Below are positions 9,784-19,380 of a stretch of DNA of 64,000 nt, in pieces. The notes below the pieces were generated by a model. That model ran no database searches, was not told where the DNA came from, and worked only from the letters and a program-made list of their open reading frames with translations. The DNA is from Adenophora triphylla var. japonica. Taxonomy: Eukaryota; Streptophyta; Magnoliopsida; Asterales; Campanulaceae. Each line of letters opens with the position of its first letter. The first letter of the stretch is position 1. The DNA is taken from contig JAFEMH010002446.1 in assembly GCA_022495995.1 (NCBI GenBank), forward strand, positions 277,228-341,227. Reading direction: 5' to 3'. The position numbers were made by a program, and so were the translations under genes.

Positions 9784-10185
9784 TGGACTGCATACCAGGG
9801 GTATTTTAGTCTTTTCACATTGATTTTTGATTGATGTTGACGAGGGAGCTGTGGCATGCGTGTCACGTGTCCTGTGACTCACTTAGGGCATGGTTTTTCG
9901 TGACATTATCCCCGGTTTTGTCCTTTTTAAAATAACAGTTCGAAAAATGTCCGAAACGCCCCTGAAAAGTGCCGGAAAGTGCGTTTTTCAGGGAAAGCTG
10001 TACTTTTACGTGCGACGACGTGTGTTGAGTACGCTTAGACGTTGGGATGCACGGGGCAGTCCCGAGATGTCTCGTTGGCTTGGGAACGGGGAGCTTAACG
10101 GGTTCCGGTTAACTTGGAGCGGGCCAGTTAACGGATTCCGGTTAACTTCTAACGAATTTTGGCGATCCAGATTTGGGTACTTACA

Positions 10186-10395
10186 GTTAGCCACTCAGCG
10201 ACGTCACTTTCGAAGGAAGTGGGGTCGTTGAAAAAAGATAAGGATCCAAATCGGGGGATGCCTTACTTTGAAAGACCTGGGCGGTCAGCTGGCTGGACCC
10301 TTAGCGAAAGGATTCCTACGTATCCCGAGCGGGAATCAAGCCGATCGTAGTTCGTAGGTGCAAGGAGCCGCGCGTGGGGACCTTGACCTGAGAGA
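10186..10395 (-). other. PPT and leader block of element B
   Basis: GTTAGCCACTCAGCGACGTC followed by GGAAGTGGGGTCGTTGAAAA and CCTACGTATCCCGAGCGGGA, as in elements A and C. The purine run of the PPT is slightly degraded (GAGTGGCTAAC on the minus strand). Confidence 0.7.
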
Positions 10396-11560
10396 GACTG
10401 TTGTGAGGCGTCTGAACCTGAATGAAGACTATTGTGAGGCGTCTGAACCTGAATGAAGACTTATTGTGAGGCGTCTGAACCTAAGATTTCTGAAACCTTC
10501 GAGGGCGTGTGGCGCCTCAGACCGAGATTACTGATACTTTCGAGGGCGTGTGGCACCTCAAACCAAAGTTACTGGAACATACGAGGGCATGTGGCGCCTC
10601 AGACCGGAGTTGCTGGAACATACGAGGGTGTGTGGCGCCTTAAACCGGAGTTGCTGGAACATACGAGGGCGTGTGGCGCCTCAGACCGGAATTGCGTTCA
10701 TTCTGAGATGAAGGCGTTCGTGCCTTAGGATTGATAAGGCGTTCGTGCCTTGGGTGCTGGACTTACGATGACGGTCAGGTTTATCCGCTGGGGATAGGGT
10801 GGAAGTTACGGGACTGGTTGTGTTAAACTGGCGTTATTAACAACACGGAAAGATTAACGTTCTAATGACAGGGTTATGAACGGGATGTGGTCTCGGGAGA
10901 GACTAACACATTGCTGGGGAAAAGCGTCCAGAGTTCTGATTGACGTTTCTTCTTAGACGGATAGTCTTAGGATCCTGCTGGGGAGGAATGTTCGGGCTTA
11001 CGGTGATGGCCGAAGAGGGATTATTGTGCGGGCTTTCCTTGATGGCCGCTGAATTGGAACGATCGGGCTTACGACTGGCGGCCGGGGAGGTGAATGTTGG
11101 TGAAAACCAATGGGAATTTTGACATCGGGAGACGGAATTGTGATTGAATGTCCGAAGATGGGACTGGGCGTTTGAATGCCAAACGTCGACTGGAGATTTA
11201 ACGTCTGGAGACGAACGTTAGTGAAAACTAACTGAGAATTTAACGTCTGGAGATGGAGTTATGATTGAATGTCCGAAGACGGGATTGAGCGTTTGAATGT
11301 CAAACGTCGACTGGAGATTTAACGTCTGGAGACGAACGTTAGTGAAAACTAACTGAGAATTTAACGTCTGGAGACGGGCGTTAGTGAAAACTAACTGAGA
11401 ATTTAACATCTGGAGACGGGCATTTGTGAAAACTAACTGAGAATTTAACGTCTGGATACGGGCGTTAGTGAAAACTAACTGGACTTGACCTTGGGGGAAG
11501 GGGTGTTAGAAAGGTCTAACTTGGGGGAGATTTTACACTTTTGGGGGCCAAAAGGGGTAA
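10396..11560. repeat. Hairpin-module region of element B
   Basis: Word classes in order: GAGGCGTCTGAACC (10410-10485); a 41-bp array with GAGGGCGTGTGGCGCCTC (starts 10501, 10542, 10583, 10624); AAGGCGTTCGTGCCTT (10710-10750); CTTACGATGACGGTCAG (10765); CGGGCTTA..GGCCG words (about 10995-11085); CGTTTGAATGCCAAACG (11170, 11290); and a 42-bp array pairing CGTCTGGAGACG with GTTAGTGAAAACTAAC (11190-11480). No gene. Confidence 0.8.
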
Positions 11561-11621
11561 AATTGAAACTGCGAGAAGTTGAGGGGCCAAATTGGCAAGG
11601 AATCTTTTTCAGCTGCAAAAA

Positions 11622-11637
11622 GAGTCCGGTCGGACTC
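11622..11637 (+). promoter_or_regulatory. GC palindrome upstream of the antisense PMD gene
   Basis: GAGTCCG-GT-CGGACTC, 7-bp perfect arms, preceded by GCAAAAA; 164 bp before the ATG at 11786. Same structure as the L2 and L3 U3 palindromes. Confidence 0.5.
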
Positions 11638-11785
11638 AACCTGAATTTGACCAGGTTCATTTCAGCGCCAAGGCCGACGCAGAATTGTCCATTTCACCAT
11701 TATTTCTGACGAGGAAGAGAGAAAGGAGAGAAGAAAAATCACCCCATTTTGTGATTTTTGCTCAAAATTTCAAGGGAAAATCAAC

Positions 11786-14522
11786 ATGGAGGCTGATCTG
11801 GGACCAATGGCTCGCCATGGGAGAACCGATAACGAAAGAACGAGGTTGGTGTGGACCATTCGAACAACCGTTCTTCCTTTGAATCTGACGGAGTTCTATC
11901 GCCCTGAAACCACAAATCCAAAGGAGGGATCGAAAGACAGGTAAACTTCCTTTAAATTCCATTAATTTTAAGAATGTGCATTCTTTAAATGTTAGGAATT
12001 TGACTAGAAATGAGTTAGGGATTTTGGAGCTCGGATTGGGGCTTTTGACTTTGCTATGCGCCTTTGTCGAAATTGACTAGAGTGTAGTTCAATTGACACT
12101 ATGGGTAGATGACATAAAAATTTTGGCTGCAAAATTCCATGCCTAGAGGTGTTTTTCGAAATTAAAATAAGTTTAATTCGGGACAGAGTAATTTTTTGAA
12201 ATGTTCGAAATGTTTTGAAAGTTCCGACTTCGACGGATTTTTCGAAATGTTTGGAAAGTTCCGGATTCGACGGAGTTTTCGAGATGTTTTGAAAGTTCCG
12301 GATTCGACGGAGTTTTCGAAGTGCTTTGAAAGTTCCGGATTCGACGGAGTTTTCGAAATGCTTTGAAAGTTCCGAATTCGACGGAGTTTTCGAAGTGCTT
12401 TGAAAGTTCTGGATTCGACGGAGTTTTTGAAAGGCTTTTGAAACTTTGGAATTTTGGACCATTAATACTCCAACCGGGATGGAAATATTTTAGGAAAATG
12501 GGAACTATATATGTGTTGCATCATTTAGATATGCGTTCGTGCACTCTGTTGATGTCGCTTCTGTATTAACGTATTCTTGCCGTGTTCACCTGCAGAGGCG
12601 AGGGACAGTTGACGTTCACAACTTGAAGAGTCGGGGAGCCTTCAAGGCAGTTCAAGCGCTGTGGGAGATATTCTCGAACGAGGCTCGGGATGGAGAGAGG
12701 AGTCCACAAAGCATGCGGTTGACTCGGTTTGGGCCGGATCTTGCATTAGCGCAGCGGGCCACTTCGTGGCTCCGACACTGCAGGGCGAGGTCCCTCACGT
12801 AGCTTTGAGCGAGTACTGGTGGGACACGACCCACACTTTTCATTTCAGGTGGGGGGAGGCGACTGTGACTCCCTGTGACTTTGCGGCGATCACTGGGTTG
12901 CCATTCTGGGGCAACACGCTGGTGTGGGTGGACGGCTATACCCCGGGGCAGTTGTCGGATCTGCTGGGTTTTTGACATTACCGATGCCAGGGGCTTAGGT
13001 ATTCGGTACAGGCCAATGGAGAATCATCTGAGGAGGGGTATTATTGCTTATGGGGAGGGGTCTTCGAGGATGACTGCGGAGCATCTGGCTCGAGGGTTCA
13101 TATGGTTTGCCTTGTTGGCGACCCTATTTCCTACTTCTGACACATCCTGTCATTTCCCTCTGATTTGCTCGTTGACGGCTCTGGACGCCGTGAGGGGGTT
13201 CCCATGGGGGGAGGCTGGACTGGCCGAGCTCTACCATGCCTTGGACAGGTTCTCGCGGGGAGAGGAGAACACCTTATGCTGTTTTTCATTTGCTTTGGAT
13301 GTAAGTTCCCGTCTTTTTCTCTTCCTTGTCTCATTTTTGTACTCGTATGTATCCGCTCTATAGTTGACATAACTTTCCATGTGCTTGACAGGTGTGGACC
13401 TTGGAGGTGTTCCGCCTGCAGAGATGGGAGATCAAGGAGGCGTATCAGTCCTTGTTTCCTGCCATGTTGATTTGGCAGAAGGAGGCGAAGAAGCCGGTGT
13501 CATCGAGGGAGGGTACTCGGTTGACGTACGAGGAGGTATCTCTAGCCCTGAGCCGAGAGTTTTCTGAGTAGATCCACCTGACATGGTGGAACCGAATTCA
13601 TGTCGGTGTGGTCCAGGTTGCTAGAGAGGTCACACGTCGGAGTAAGCTGCTGGTGGGACTTCACTGTGACGCAATGTATCTGGGGGAGAGGGTGACCCGT
13701 CAGCATGGTCCGGGGTCCCTTCCTATGGTGCGTGTGGACCCGCCTCCACACATGCAACATCCTTTGTCCATACCGATGGAGGAGCTGGAGCGGTATAGAC
13801 ATGGCGTGTTCTATATCGAGTTTATCATAGAGGGTGCCGACTATGACATCTTCTTGAGGACGAGGCTGAGGAGCCCGCAGGTGTAGCACAGGGAGGGCGA
13901 GGGCCCTGGATATCCTCGAGACTACCCGCTCCCACGCGCTAGGCTGGCGTATGAGGGGTTGGACGGTTCTCGTAGGCAGTTGGTGATCCCCATTCCGGAA
14001 GAGACGAGGCCTCGGTACAGATTGGACCCAATGCTTCGGTGAGTTCTTTGATTTTCTGCATTTGATAGTAGCATTCTGCAAATGTTGCATCTGTACTTTC
14101 TGTTTGTCTTTTGACGACTTTCCCGGGTTTGCGTGTGTCCTACCGCACGTACAACCGTGCCAGCGAGACAGCTTGGACGGGCCAACTACGCTAGGAGGCT
14201 CGTGGTGTTCCTGTAGTGAAATTCCTGGAGGAGTGCGGCTATTCATGAGCCGAGGCCGTCTAGGCCGAGAGGTTCGTCTGCCTCCACGGCTGGTGGAGCG
14301 GAATTTACGCAGGAATTTGGCCAGTTCTCGGGCGAGACAGCGGGGTTCGGAGCTCGTCACCCTTCGTACTCGGGGCACGAATATGGAGAGTCCTCGAGCT
14401 CGCAGGCGCAGAGGCGGCCTTTCTCGTATTCCCGCCTGGAGGAATTTCGAGATTACTTGATCTCGACGGATCCTACTGGCCATGCGGCAACAGCATCGAG
14501 TGCTCTGGATGACGCAGCGTGA
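11786..14522 (+). pseudogene. Antisense plant-mobile-domain (PMD) gene, four-exon pseudogene
   Basis: PMD (Pfam PF10536 type) occurs in Arabidopsis MAIN/MAIL1 and in transposon-borne genes. Proposed exons: 11786-11940 (GTAAAC donor), 12596-13300 (TGCAG acceptor, GTAAGT donor), 13392-14038 (GACAG acceptor, GTGAGT donor) and about 14164-14522. Exon 2 carries the PMD signature: 'WWDTTHTFHFRWGE', then 'FAAITGLPFWG', and later 'ARGFIWFALLATLF' and 'GFPWGEAGLAELYHALDR'. The fourth exon ends with a Ser/Arg-rich tail and TGA at 14520. Breaks: an indel at the exon 1 end relative to 7610, a frame change early in exon 2, a frameshift in the T-run at about 12970, and TAG codons at about 13567 and 13885. 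It runs opposite to the Tat-like element and has its own introns and upstream palindrome. A long open frame on the other strand (14576 to 13542) is a shadow. Confidence 0.75.
12190..12445. repeat. 38-bp minisatellite in intron 1 of the PMD gene
   Basis: About six units around TTTGAAAGTTCCGGATTCGACGGAG..TTCGAA. The homologous intron of the truncated copy has the same array (8040-8221), so the array predates their separation. Confidence 0.8.
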
Positions 14523-15094
14523 CTCCGAGTAGTCCTCTTTTGTTGCTTTTTTAGACAAAATGTGTGTATTGTCCAAAATAATTTGACTTGTATTTGAAAA
14601 GGCGCCCTTGAGGCGGAACCTGTATTTAGCACATTTATTTAGTGATTACTTTCTTTTTATTTTGGCAAATAAGTAAGTAGGTTTATCAAAAATAAATGAT
14701 GAAACCTGCACAAAAATTTGAACTGGTCAAAATTTGCGCCTATATGCACTGTTATTTAATTAATTGCACTGTTGCACGAGCCCGGGGCGGAAGTGGTGTT
14801 GGCAGTGGTTGATTGAAACCATGGGAGCACGCAGTTTCAAGGAGGCTTGAAAAGGGCTTGGTTTGGAAATGTTTCCACTTTGAAAGCAAATGGTCAGCAG
14901 AGTTGACCCAAATAACTTGAGAAAGAGTCCATTTTGACTAAGATTCAATTTCCAGAATCTTTTAAATTGCAGTTCAGCTTTGTAATTTGTAAAAAACTGC
15001 ACGTTTGCTTCGATCCATCAACTGATTTTCTCTCAAATTCCTGAAGGTTTTCTTTGATTTTTTCATTGGTCCATTTCCTAAGCTATCGTCTCAG
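14523..15094. other. AT-rich spacer between PMD and DUF7745-like ORFs
   Basis: Starts with the TTTTGTTGCTTTTTTAGAC 3' region of the PMD gene and is A/T-rich with no repeat word or conserved frame. It may hold the PMD terminator and the promoter or intron of the next ORF. Confidence 0.4.
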
Positions 15095-15680
15095 ATGCAA
15101 GAGCAATACCTGGACAATTTCCAGTCGTGGGTACGGAACCACACGAGGCAAAACAAGGTTTTTTTTGAGGGTTGTTACGGGATGAAATCTGTTTGGGCTT
15201 TGAAGGGGCTCATGCCAGATTGGGATCTTTTGAGAGCAGCGGCTCGTTTCTGGGATATACGGAGGCACGTGTACAACTTTTCATACAACGAAATTACTCC
15301 CACGTTCGATGATTTTCGGGCCATTTTAGGAGGACCTGAGACGGAACAGCTAGTTCTTCCCTATGCGGGTGGCATGGCCACTGTTGAGAAGTTAGTGTCT
15401 CTGCTTGGTATCTCAACTGAAGAAGCATACAGGATGCTAATACTGAACACAGACTATGTCGACATTTCGGGGCTGCCCGATAAATTTGCCGGTGTTGAGG
15501 GGTGCATTTTCGTGTGGGACGCGTTTGCACTGTGCGCGATTGCCAGTTTGTTCATATTCACGTCCCTGGGTGTGTGCCATCACAGCGTACTGGACCTGGT
15601 GAGGCAGTGCCGAAACGGGGGAGACATCGTGCCTTTGGTCCTGGGCGAGACGTTCCTGGGCATAGGTCGGATGGTGTGAG
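15095..15680 (+). CDS. DUF7745-like ORF, 3' truncated by LTR L3
   Basis: An uninterrupted 194-codon frame from ATGCAAGAGCAATAC. Features: 'LLRAAARFWDIRRHVYNFSYNEITPTFDDFRAIL' at about residues 50-85 (shown in parts: FWDIRRHVYNF, ITPTFDDF), and a C-terminal helix with 'GGDIVPLVLGETF' at about 178-190. These match my knowledge of DUF7745, a plant domain found mainly in repeat-associated proteins; its function is unknown to me. The frame stops 4 bases before the TG of L3, so the natural C-terminus is missing. It has the same strand as the PMD gene and may be a second gene or a later exon. It is the only undamaged non-repeat frame in 1-20 kb. Confidence 0.6.
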
Positions 15681-16478
15681 CGTTGTGAAGAATTTTGAGT
15701 CGCCACCTATATTATTCGTTTGGAAAACATAGAAAAACCATTTTTGAAAGAGATTTGGCCATTTCATCCAATCCGGAGATCGGTCTTGCTAAAGAAAAGA
15801 GAGGTTTTCGAAAGAGAAGAATATTTCAAAATAAAAAATAAATAAAGGTCCATTTAACGGGGTTAAACGGAATGTAGGATCGATTTCTTCGAGACCATCC
15901 CCATGATTTGGGGAGGCTCTAGGCCGATCCTAGATACTATGTATTTATACCACTCTAACAATCAATTAGAAAGGAATTTAGGGGTTACCTTGCGTGAGGT
16001 GATTCGGGCAGAGTTTCGACTCAAGTTTAGAATCGAATCTTGATACAGACAGAGCTTTGCCTCAGTCCTTGACTCGGACTTTATGTTTATTTACCAACAA
16101 GGTTGACAAACAATTTTTGAGGTGATTTTAGGGGTGATTTTACAGGAATCTTTCAAGGGGAGAAACCAATAAAATGTGTGGGATCGTGGACCCCTGAAAT
16201 ACTGGAAGTCACCAGGTATTTATAGGTGTTGGAGAGGTGTAGGTGGAGAGGTAAAACACTCCTAGGAAGGTTCCAGACTCCAAAATCATTGGTTGGCTGG
16301 ATGGATAAAGTTTTATCCTGAAAAGAGGTTGAAATCGACGAGGAAACTGTCATCTGCATGCTGCAGAGGACCAATATCTCGCGCAAGACACGCCAATTTC
16401 GCGCGGGATATTGTGGTCTGTGGACAATTCTGCCCTTTTCCCGTTATCTCGCATGTAGTTTATTGGAAAGTAAATACT

Positions 16479-16800
16479 ATCAACAAACCAAATGGTTTGG
16501 ACTTGTAAATGACAGTATTGAAAGTGCGGTATCAACGAATCAAACGATCCGGACTTGTAAAGATGCGATCGACGAGCCAAATGATTCGGACTTGTAAAGT
16601 GCGTAAAGTAAAGCGATATCAACGGATCAAATGATCCGGACTTGTAAATGACGATCACGAACCAAACGGTTCGGAAGGTAAAGTACGATCAACGGATCGA
16701 ACGATCTGGACGGTAAATGACGATCACGAACCAAACAGTTCGGACGGTAAAGTGCGATCAAGGGATCAAACGATCCGGACTGTAAATGATAGAAATGTAA
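16479..16800. repeat. AAAC-loop hairpin cluster with co-varying arms in L3
   Basis: Nine or so words of arm-AAAC/AAAT-arm: CAAACCAAATGGTTTG (about 16489), CGGATCAAATGATCCG (about 16625), CGAACCAAACGGTTCG (about 16657), GGATCAAACGATCC (about 16760) and imperfect forms, spaced 30-50 bp by GGACTTGTAAATGAC-type linkers. The loop is constant while both arms change together. Confidence 0.85.
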
Positions 16801-17258
16801 AAACGGGACTTGAATGCCGTTTTAAACCGAAATTACTTCTCTTACGAGAGAGAAGATGATTAGGGACTAAAACGTATCGAGTCCCGTAGATGGCGTTACG
16901 TCTACATTTTGAGAGTGAGAGTTTACCATATTTGGTGTTGACTCTTTGACTCGGGAGGACGTATACGGGATACGAAAAGGTGTTTGAAAGGTGTTTCAGA
17001 AGTGTTTGAGCAGAGTTTCCCCTTTTATTTGGTGTTTAGGAACCTAGGGATTTGGGTAGGGTTTCGACTTGGGTCGGTTTAGCTTGTGTTTTTTGAGGAC
17101 CAGAATCCACCGACGAGTAGCACAAGGCCCCCCGAAGAGTAGAGAATTACGCCGACGAGTAGCATGAGGGCCCCCGAAGAGCGGAAGAAGACAAGCCTTG
17201 TTGCTTGGGGTGGAGAGAGGAGAGAAAATGGTGTATTGAAATATGAAGGAGGGGGGAG

Positions 17259-17266
17259 TATTTATA
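17259..17266 (-). promoter_or_regulatory. TATA box nearest the L3 U3 palindrome
   Basis: TATTTATA (TATAAATA on the minus strand), about 110 bp left of GTCCGGCCGGAC at 17371-17382, the same spacing as in L2. Confidence 0.6.
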
Positions 17267-17370
17267 GGAAGATTAAACTTGGGGGAGGGGAAATTATCTT
17301 GGGGAGGAAGTAATTTCCTTGGATAGGAGGAAAGGTTGCTTAGCCTGGTGGTTGCTTACCCTATAAAACA

Positions 17371-17382
17371 GTCCGGCCGGAC
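17371..17382. promoter_or_regulatory. Perfect GC palindrome GTCCGGCCGGAC in L3
   Basis: 12-bp perfect palindrome preceded by TAAAACA. A decayed copy (CAGTCCGACCGTCCTG) is at about 17452. Confidence 0.55.
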
Positions 17383-17844
17383 CTTTCTTCTATTTGGGGA
17401 CATTTTGGTCATTTGGCCTTGAATTTGACACGTTTTGGAAATCAGTAAAACAGTCCGACCGTCCTGTTCTTCAAATTGGCTATTTTTCCTGATTGAACTA
17501 GTTACATGCAAAGATCTTGTTCTCGCGTTCGATTTGATATGTGGTGGGCCCAAAACGGAGTTCGTATGAGGGAGTTATGATCTCCGGAAGGTCGAGACGC
17601 TTGAAAACGGCAAATCAAATCCCGGAAGACCCCGAAAAGGCATTTTTCGGGGAAAGCTGTACTTTTACGTGTGATAACGTGTGTTGAGTATGCTTTGACG
17701 TTGGGATGCATTGGGCAGTCCCGGGATGTCTCGTTAACTTGAGAACGGGGAGCTTAACGGGTTCCGGTTAACCTGGAAAGGGCCAGTTAACGGATTCCGG
17801 TTGACTTTTAACGGATTTTGACGATCCGGATTTGGGTAATTACA

Positions 17845-18060
17845 GTAGCCCCTCGGCGATGTCACTTTCGAAGGAAGTGGGTTCGTTGAAAAAGATTAGG
17901 ATCCCAAATCCGGGAGATGCCTTATGGAGAGACCTAGATGGTCAAATGGCTGGACCCTTAGCGAAAGGATTCCTACGTATCCCGAGCGGGAATCAAGCCG
18001 ATCGTAGTTCACGGGTGTGAGGGTAATTCGTAGGGGCCTCGACCTGTGGGGAATGATTAG
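17845..18060 (-). other. PPT and leader block of element C
   Basis: GTAGCCCCTCGGCGATGTCAC (GAGGGGCTAC on the minus strand, polypurine tract), followed by GGAAGTGGGTTCGTTGAAAA and CCTACGTATCCCGAGCGGGA. Best-preserved partner of 6412-6625. Confidence 0.75.
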
Positions 18061-19380
18061 GAGGAGTTCGTCCTGATAGAGACTGTTTTGTAGGTGTCTA
18101 AACCTGAGGGAGACTATTTGAAGGCGTCTAAACCTGAGGTAATGAGGGGCGTAGTGGCACCTTTGGCCAAATTGTTGAAACTTTTGAGGGCGTGTGGCGC
18201 CTCAGACCAAATGTGCTAAAACTTTCGAGGGCGTGTGGCGCCTCAGACTGAATGTGCTGAAACTTTTGAGGGCGTGTGGCGCCTCAGACCAAATGTGCTG
18301 AAACTTTTGAGGGCGTGTGGCACCTCAGACCGAATGTGCGGAAACTTTTGAGGGCGTGTGGCACCTCAGACCGAGATTACTGAAATTTTCGAGGGCGAGT
18401 GGCGCCTCAGACCGAGATTACTTGAACTTTCGAGGGCGTGTGGCGCCTTAAACCGAGATTACTGAGACTTTCAAGGGCGTGTGGTACCTCAGATCGAGTT
18501 ATGACGACGTATTTGCCCTAAGACAAAGGCGTACGTGCCTTGAGTGAGATTTTTTGGAAGGCGTTCGTTCCTTAGGAGGAAGACGTTTGTGCCTTGGGTG
18601 CTGGACTTATGATAACGGCCAGGTTTTATCTGCTGGGGATATGGTGGAAATGGCGGTAATGGTCGCGTTAAACTGGCATTTTTAACAACACGGAAGGATT
18701 GATGTTCTAACGACGGGGGTTAGGAACGGAATGTGATCTCGGGAGAGACTGACACATTGCTGGGAAAAGAGTCCAGAGTTCTAACAAAATCAGTTAGGAA
18801 CTGAGGGGATTGATTGACGTTTCTTTTTAGAAGGATGGTCTTAGGATCCTACTAGGGAGGAATGTTCGGGCTTACGACGTAGGCCGAAGAGGGATTTGTT
18901 GTGCGAGCTTACCTTGACGGCCGCTGAGATGGGGTGGTCGGGCTTACGATTGACGGTCTGGGAGAAGATTCATTGTACTGGCTTATAGTTATTGCTGTGG
19001 AAATGAGATGGTCGGGCTTACGATTGACGGTCGAGGAAATGAACGTTCACTTGTTGGAGTGAAAAGATATTCGAGCTTACTATGGCGGCCGAAGGGGGAT
19101 TGTTGTGCGGGCTTACCTTGATGGCCGCTGAAATGAGATGGTCGGGCTTACGATTGATAGCCGGAGAAGTGAATGTTCACTGGCTGGAGTGAGAGATACT
19201 CAGGCTTACTATGGCGGCCGAAGAGGGATTGTTTTGCGGGCTTACCTTGATGGCCGCTGAAATGAGATTGTCGGGCTTACGATTGACGGCCAGAGAGAAG
19301 ATTCATTGTACGGGCTTACAGTGATTGCCGTTTGTCTTTTGTCCGCTGGGGATAGGGTATTTGGAGGTATTTGACTGTCT
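18061..19380. repeat. Hairpin-module region of element C, part 1
   Basis: A 41-bp array with GAGGGCGTGTGGCGCCTCAG (about eight units, 18186 onward, spacing 41), AAGGCGTACGTGCCTT (18525), CTTATGATAACGGCCAG (18605), then about ten CGGGCTTA..GGCCG words (18880-19330). Order as in element B. No gene. Confidence 0.8.

Larger units (their letters stand above)
8222..10185 (-). mobile_element. LTR L2, minus-strand Tat-like LTR (3' LTR)
   Basis: TGAAATTACCCGG to GGGTACTTACA, 1964 bp, the same family as L1 but longer and diverged. Order: degenerate GGAGTCTCCAC box (8312), conserved block 8487-8563, (GT)n, perfect hairpins CGTTTGGATGCCAAACG (8832-8848) and GAGTTCGAATGTCGAACTC (8871-8889), AAAC-loop hairpins (8985-9235), minus-strand TATA (9654-9661), and U3 palindromes at 9679 and 9770. 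It sits inside the intron of the element A antisense gene, so it belongs to a later insertion. Confidence 0.8.
15684..17844 (-). mobile_element. LTR L3, minus-strand Tat-like LTR, possibly composite
   Basis: Starts TGTGAAGAATTTTGAGTCGCCACC and ends GGGTAATTACA before the leader block. About 2161 bp. It has three minus-strand TATAAATA boxes (15942-15949, 16217-16224, 17259-17266), which suggests fused or nested LTR pieces. The right half (16840-17844) matches L2 closely (the ACTAAAACGTATCG and GACTCGGG..ACGTATACGGGATA strings). Two palindromes lie at 17371-17382 and about 17452. It truncates the DUF7745-like ORF. Confidence 0.7.

Noticed and set aside
13542..14576. 344-codon minus-strand frame, the longest minus-strand frame near the PMD gene
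   Set aside because: It lies wholly opposite PMD exons 3-4, is Arg/Pro-rich from GC-rich shadow codons and shows no domain.
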